53,020 nucleotides of DNA from Hamiltosporidium magnivora. Its lineage: Eukaryota > Microsporidia > Dubosqiidae. The translations under genes were made by a program, and so were the position numbers. The stretch is from positions 1 to 53,020 of the forward strand of contig PITI01000006.1 in NCBI GenBank assembly GCA_004325065.1. The letters are read 5' to 3'. The notes below the pieces were generated by a model. The model searched no databases. It was not told the origin of the DNA and was given only the letters and a program-made list of their open reading frames with translations. Positions 51,401 to 53,020 of the stretch are shown here, piece after piece. Positions within the stretch are counted from its first letter, which is position 1. Each line of letters opens with the position of its first letter.

Positions 51401-53000
51401 TTAAAGGATTTGTTCTTAGCGAAATTTATATGTAATCATACAGTAGATAATCTAAAAATACATTTTGATTTGTTCGATGAATCAATTCCAATACAATAAT
51501 TTTGTGCTATATATTTAAGCTACCCAAATTTGATTTGCTTGCGTATAATATATAAATTATTTACAAATATAAGTTTGTGTACCATTAATTACTTTAAGAT
51601 GTAATAAAACTCTGCTATATTCTGAAAAAAATAACAATAAAGTACAAATTTATAGAGTATTTTTGTAAACAGAGTGATTATATATGTAACATTAATATTT
51701 ACTTTGATATTTATTAGTACACTGATTAAAAAATCTGTTTAAAAAGACAAGCATATCGAAAAAAAATTAAACTAGGCGTTCTGTGCATGCTGATAAAACT
51801 ACCTCTTTACCGGGTTGTTTCAGAGGCTTCAATTGCGGTTTAAAAAATTTTAAGTGATAAAATCACAACAAAACGATTATTTCATTGAAATTTCAACTTT
51901 TTTAATTCAAATTATTAAATTTGTGAACAAATAATTTGTGTATTAAATCCCCGGGTCAATATATCAGCTTTTTTTTATTATATCTCCATATTCTGTACCT
52001 TTTATTGATCATTATTCTTCTCTATTATTTTTAAATGCAATTAAGCTTAAAAAGAAACAAACTTTTTATTTTAATTTTACAGTATTCGAATTCAAAATCG
52101 AAAATAAGTTATATTACACAGCTAAAGAAGTAATTGTGAAATTTCGGACAAAAAAGGAAAGAAATACGATGCAAAAATTTAAAAAATCAAGAAAATTAAT
52201 TAATCAATTCTACAATTGTCAAGACGTTGATCAAAATGATTCATTGAATATTTAAAATGTGTTTTGTTTCTCTTCATATTTTATTTATTTTGTGTTTCAT
52301 GAAAGAAGCCGTTATTTTTCAAGCCAAATCAACGGAACAATATGCAAAGAAACTACTTCGGCTTTTTAATAGCAATTGCTTAATGTGAACTTTATTTCCG
52401 ATGGAAAAACTTTAAAGCTATTTTTATTTTACTTATTTATAACAGTAAACTAAAATCATTGGCTACTTCTGCTATAAATCTGTATGTTATGCATTTTTAT
52501 TAAAATGATATTTGCGGTGATTTATATTTTCTAAAGAGCAAAATATAATCTCTGTTTTGTTTTTTTTAAATCTTTCAATTGAAAAACGTAGGATAAAACC
52601 TTACAATTAAGCCCGATTGAATCCGCATAATTTATATCATTCGAATAAAAACTAAGACTGTTAGCAGGAGGTTCATGAAACCGGCTAGATGCTTGTTTAT
52701 TCGTCATACCGCTTACTATTGTTTATAACAAACAAAAAACACCTTTATTTCTTGTATTTTATACTCGGAAGTTGCTTTCCAGTATTAGCAATGCATATAT
52801 ATTTTCCGACTTTACTTCGCCTACCTTATTACTCGAATAGAGCTTTGTTTCGTTGCTAACTCTGATGTTCAAGCACAATCATTAAAAATTTAAAAAGTAT
52901 TTGTACGGTTTGTCTGCTATCGATTATCCTAAAAAATGAAACCAAAAATCTTTGGAAATATATATATTTAATTCATACCAACTTTTAAGTCGGATTATTA
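48430..53000. other. Gene desert
   Basis: About 4.6 kb of AT-rich DNA with no supported gene, RNA or repeat copy until the final bases. Confidence 0.5.
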
Positions 53001-53008
53001 TTTCAATC

Positions 53009-53020
53009 AGCCAAGGCTGG
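53009..53020 (+). mobile_element. Possible edge-cut copy of the dispersed repeat (copy F)
   Basis: The window ends in AGCCAAGGCTGG. It shares GCCAAGGCTG with the 3' block of copy B. The match is only ten bases but GC-rich, and the window stops before it can be tested. Confidence 0.25.

Noticed and set aside
1..53020. CRISPR arrays, rRNA genes, long terminal repeats and bacterial operons were looked for.
   Set aside because: I saw no regularly spaced repeats, rRNA-like GC-rich blocks, long direct repeats or clustered genes.

Overview
The window is extremely AT-rich (roughly three quarters or more A+T by eye) and almost empty. One intact, intronless gene stands out in 53 kb. It encodes a 248-residue HAD-family hydrolase resembling pyrimidine 5'-nucleotidases. 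Its ATG is preceded two bases upstream by CCC, with a TATA-like stretch about 20 bases further up. A CCC or GGG motif just before the start codon is a known microsporidian signature. With the AT bias, the intronless gene and the huge gene-poor spacing, my best guess is a microsporidian with an expanded genome (Edhazardia-like). This is an inference; another AT-rich eukaryote is possible. I see no bacterial operon structure, ribosome-binding sites, rRNA or convincing tRNA.

Layout. 1-1450: AT-rich flank. 1457-2203: the HAD gene (+). 2707-6297: a long, heavily decayed coding region on the minus strand, readable through three frames with scattered stops. From about 6.3 kb to the end: gene desert. 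Inside it are several stretches where one frame carries fewer stops than expected (near 9.7-10.4, 15.5-17.5, 28.4-29.6, 35.0-36.1 and 47.9-48.4 kb). These are listed only as weak candidates for dead genes. The short open frames elsewhere are at the number and length expected by chance at this composition.

The clearest non-genic signal is a dispersed, GC-richer repeat about 170-270 bp long. Copies lie at 19.72, 39.76 and 47.37 kb (+) and at 42.44 kb (-). There is a 3' fragment at 11.96 kb (-) and perhaps a copy cut by the right edge. The 47.37 kb copy is flanked by a perfect 15-bp direct duplication and ends in a GATGAATGA-type tail, as expected for target-primed retrotransposition of a SINE or a short LINE end. 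Between two conserved blocks the copies carry different sequences that still pair with themselves, suggesting a structured RNA. From memory, the conserved blocks resemble modules in arthropod retroelements, which would fit transfer from an arthropod host; this is unverified.

A few strong isolated hairpins (14.2, 23.9, 38.3 and 45.8 kb) are unexplained and could mark small RNAs or relics of other elements. No pathway or operon can be assembled from this window, because there is only one clear live gene.
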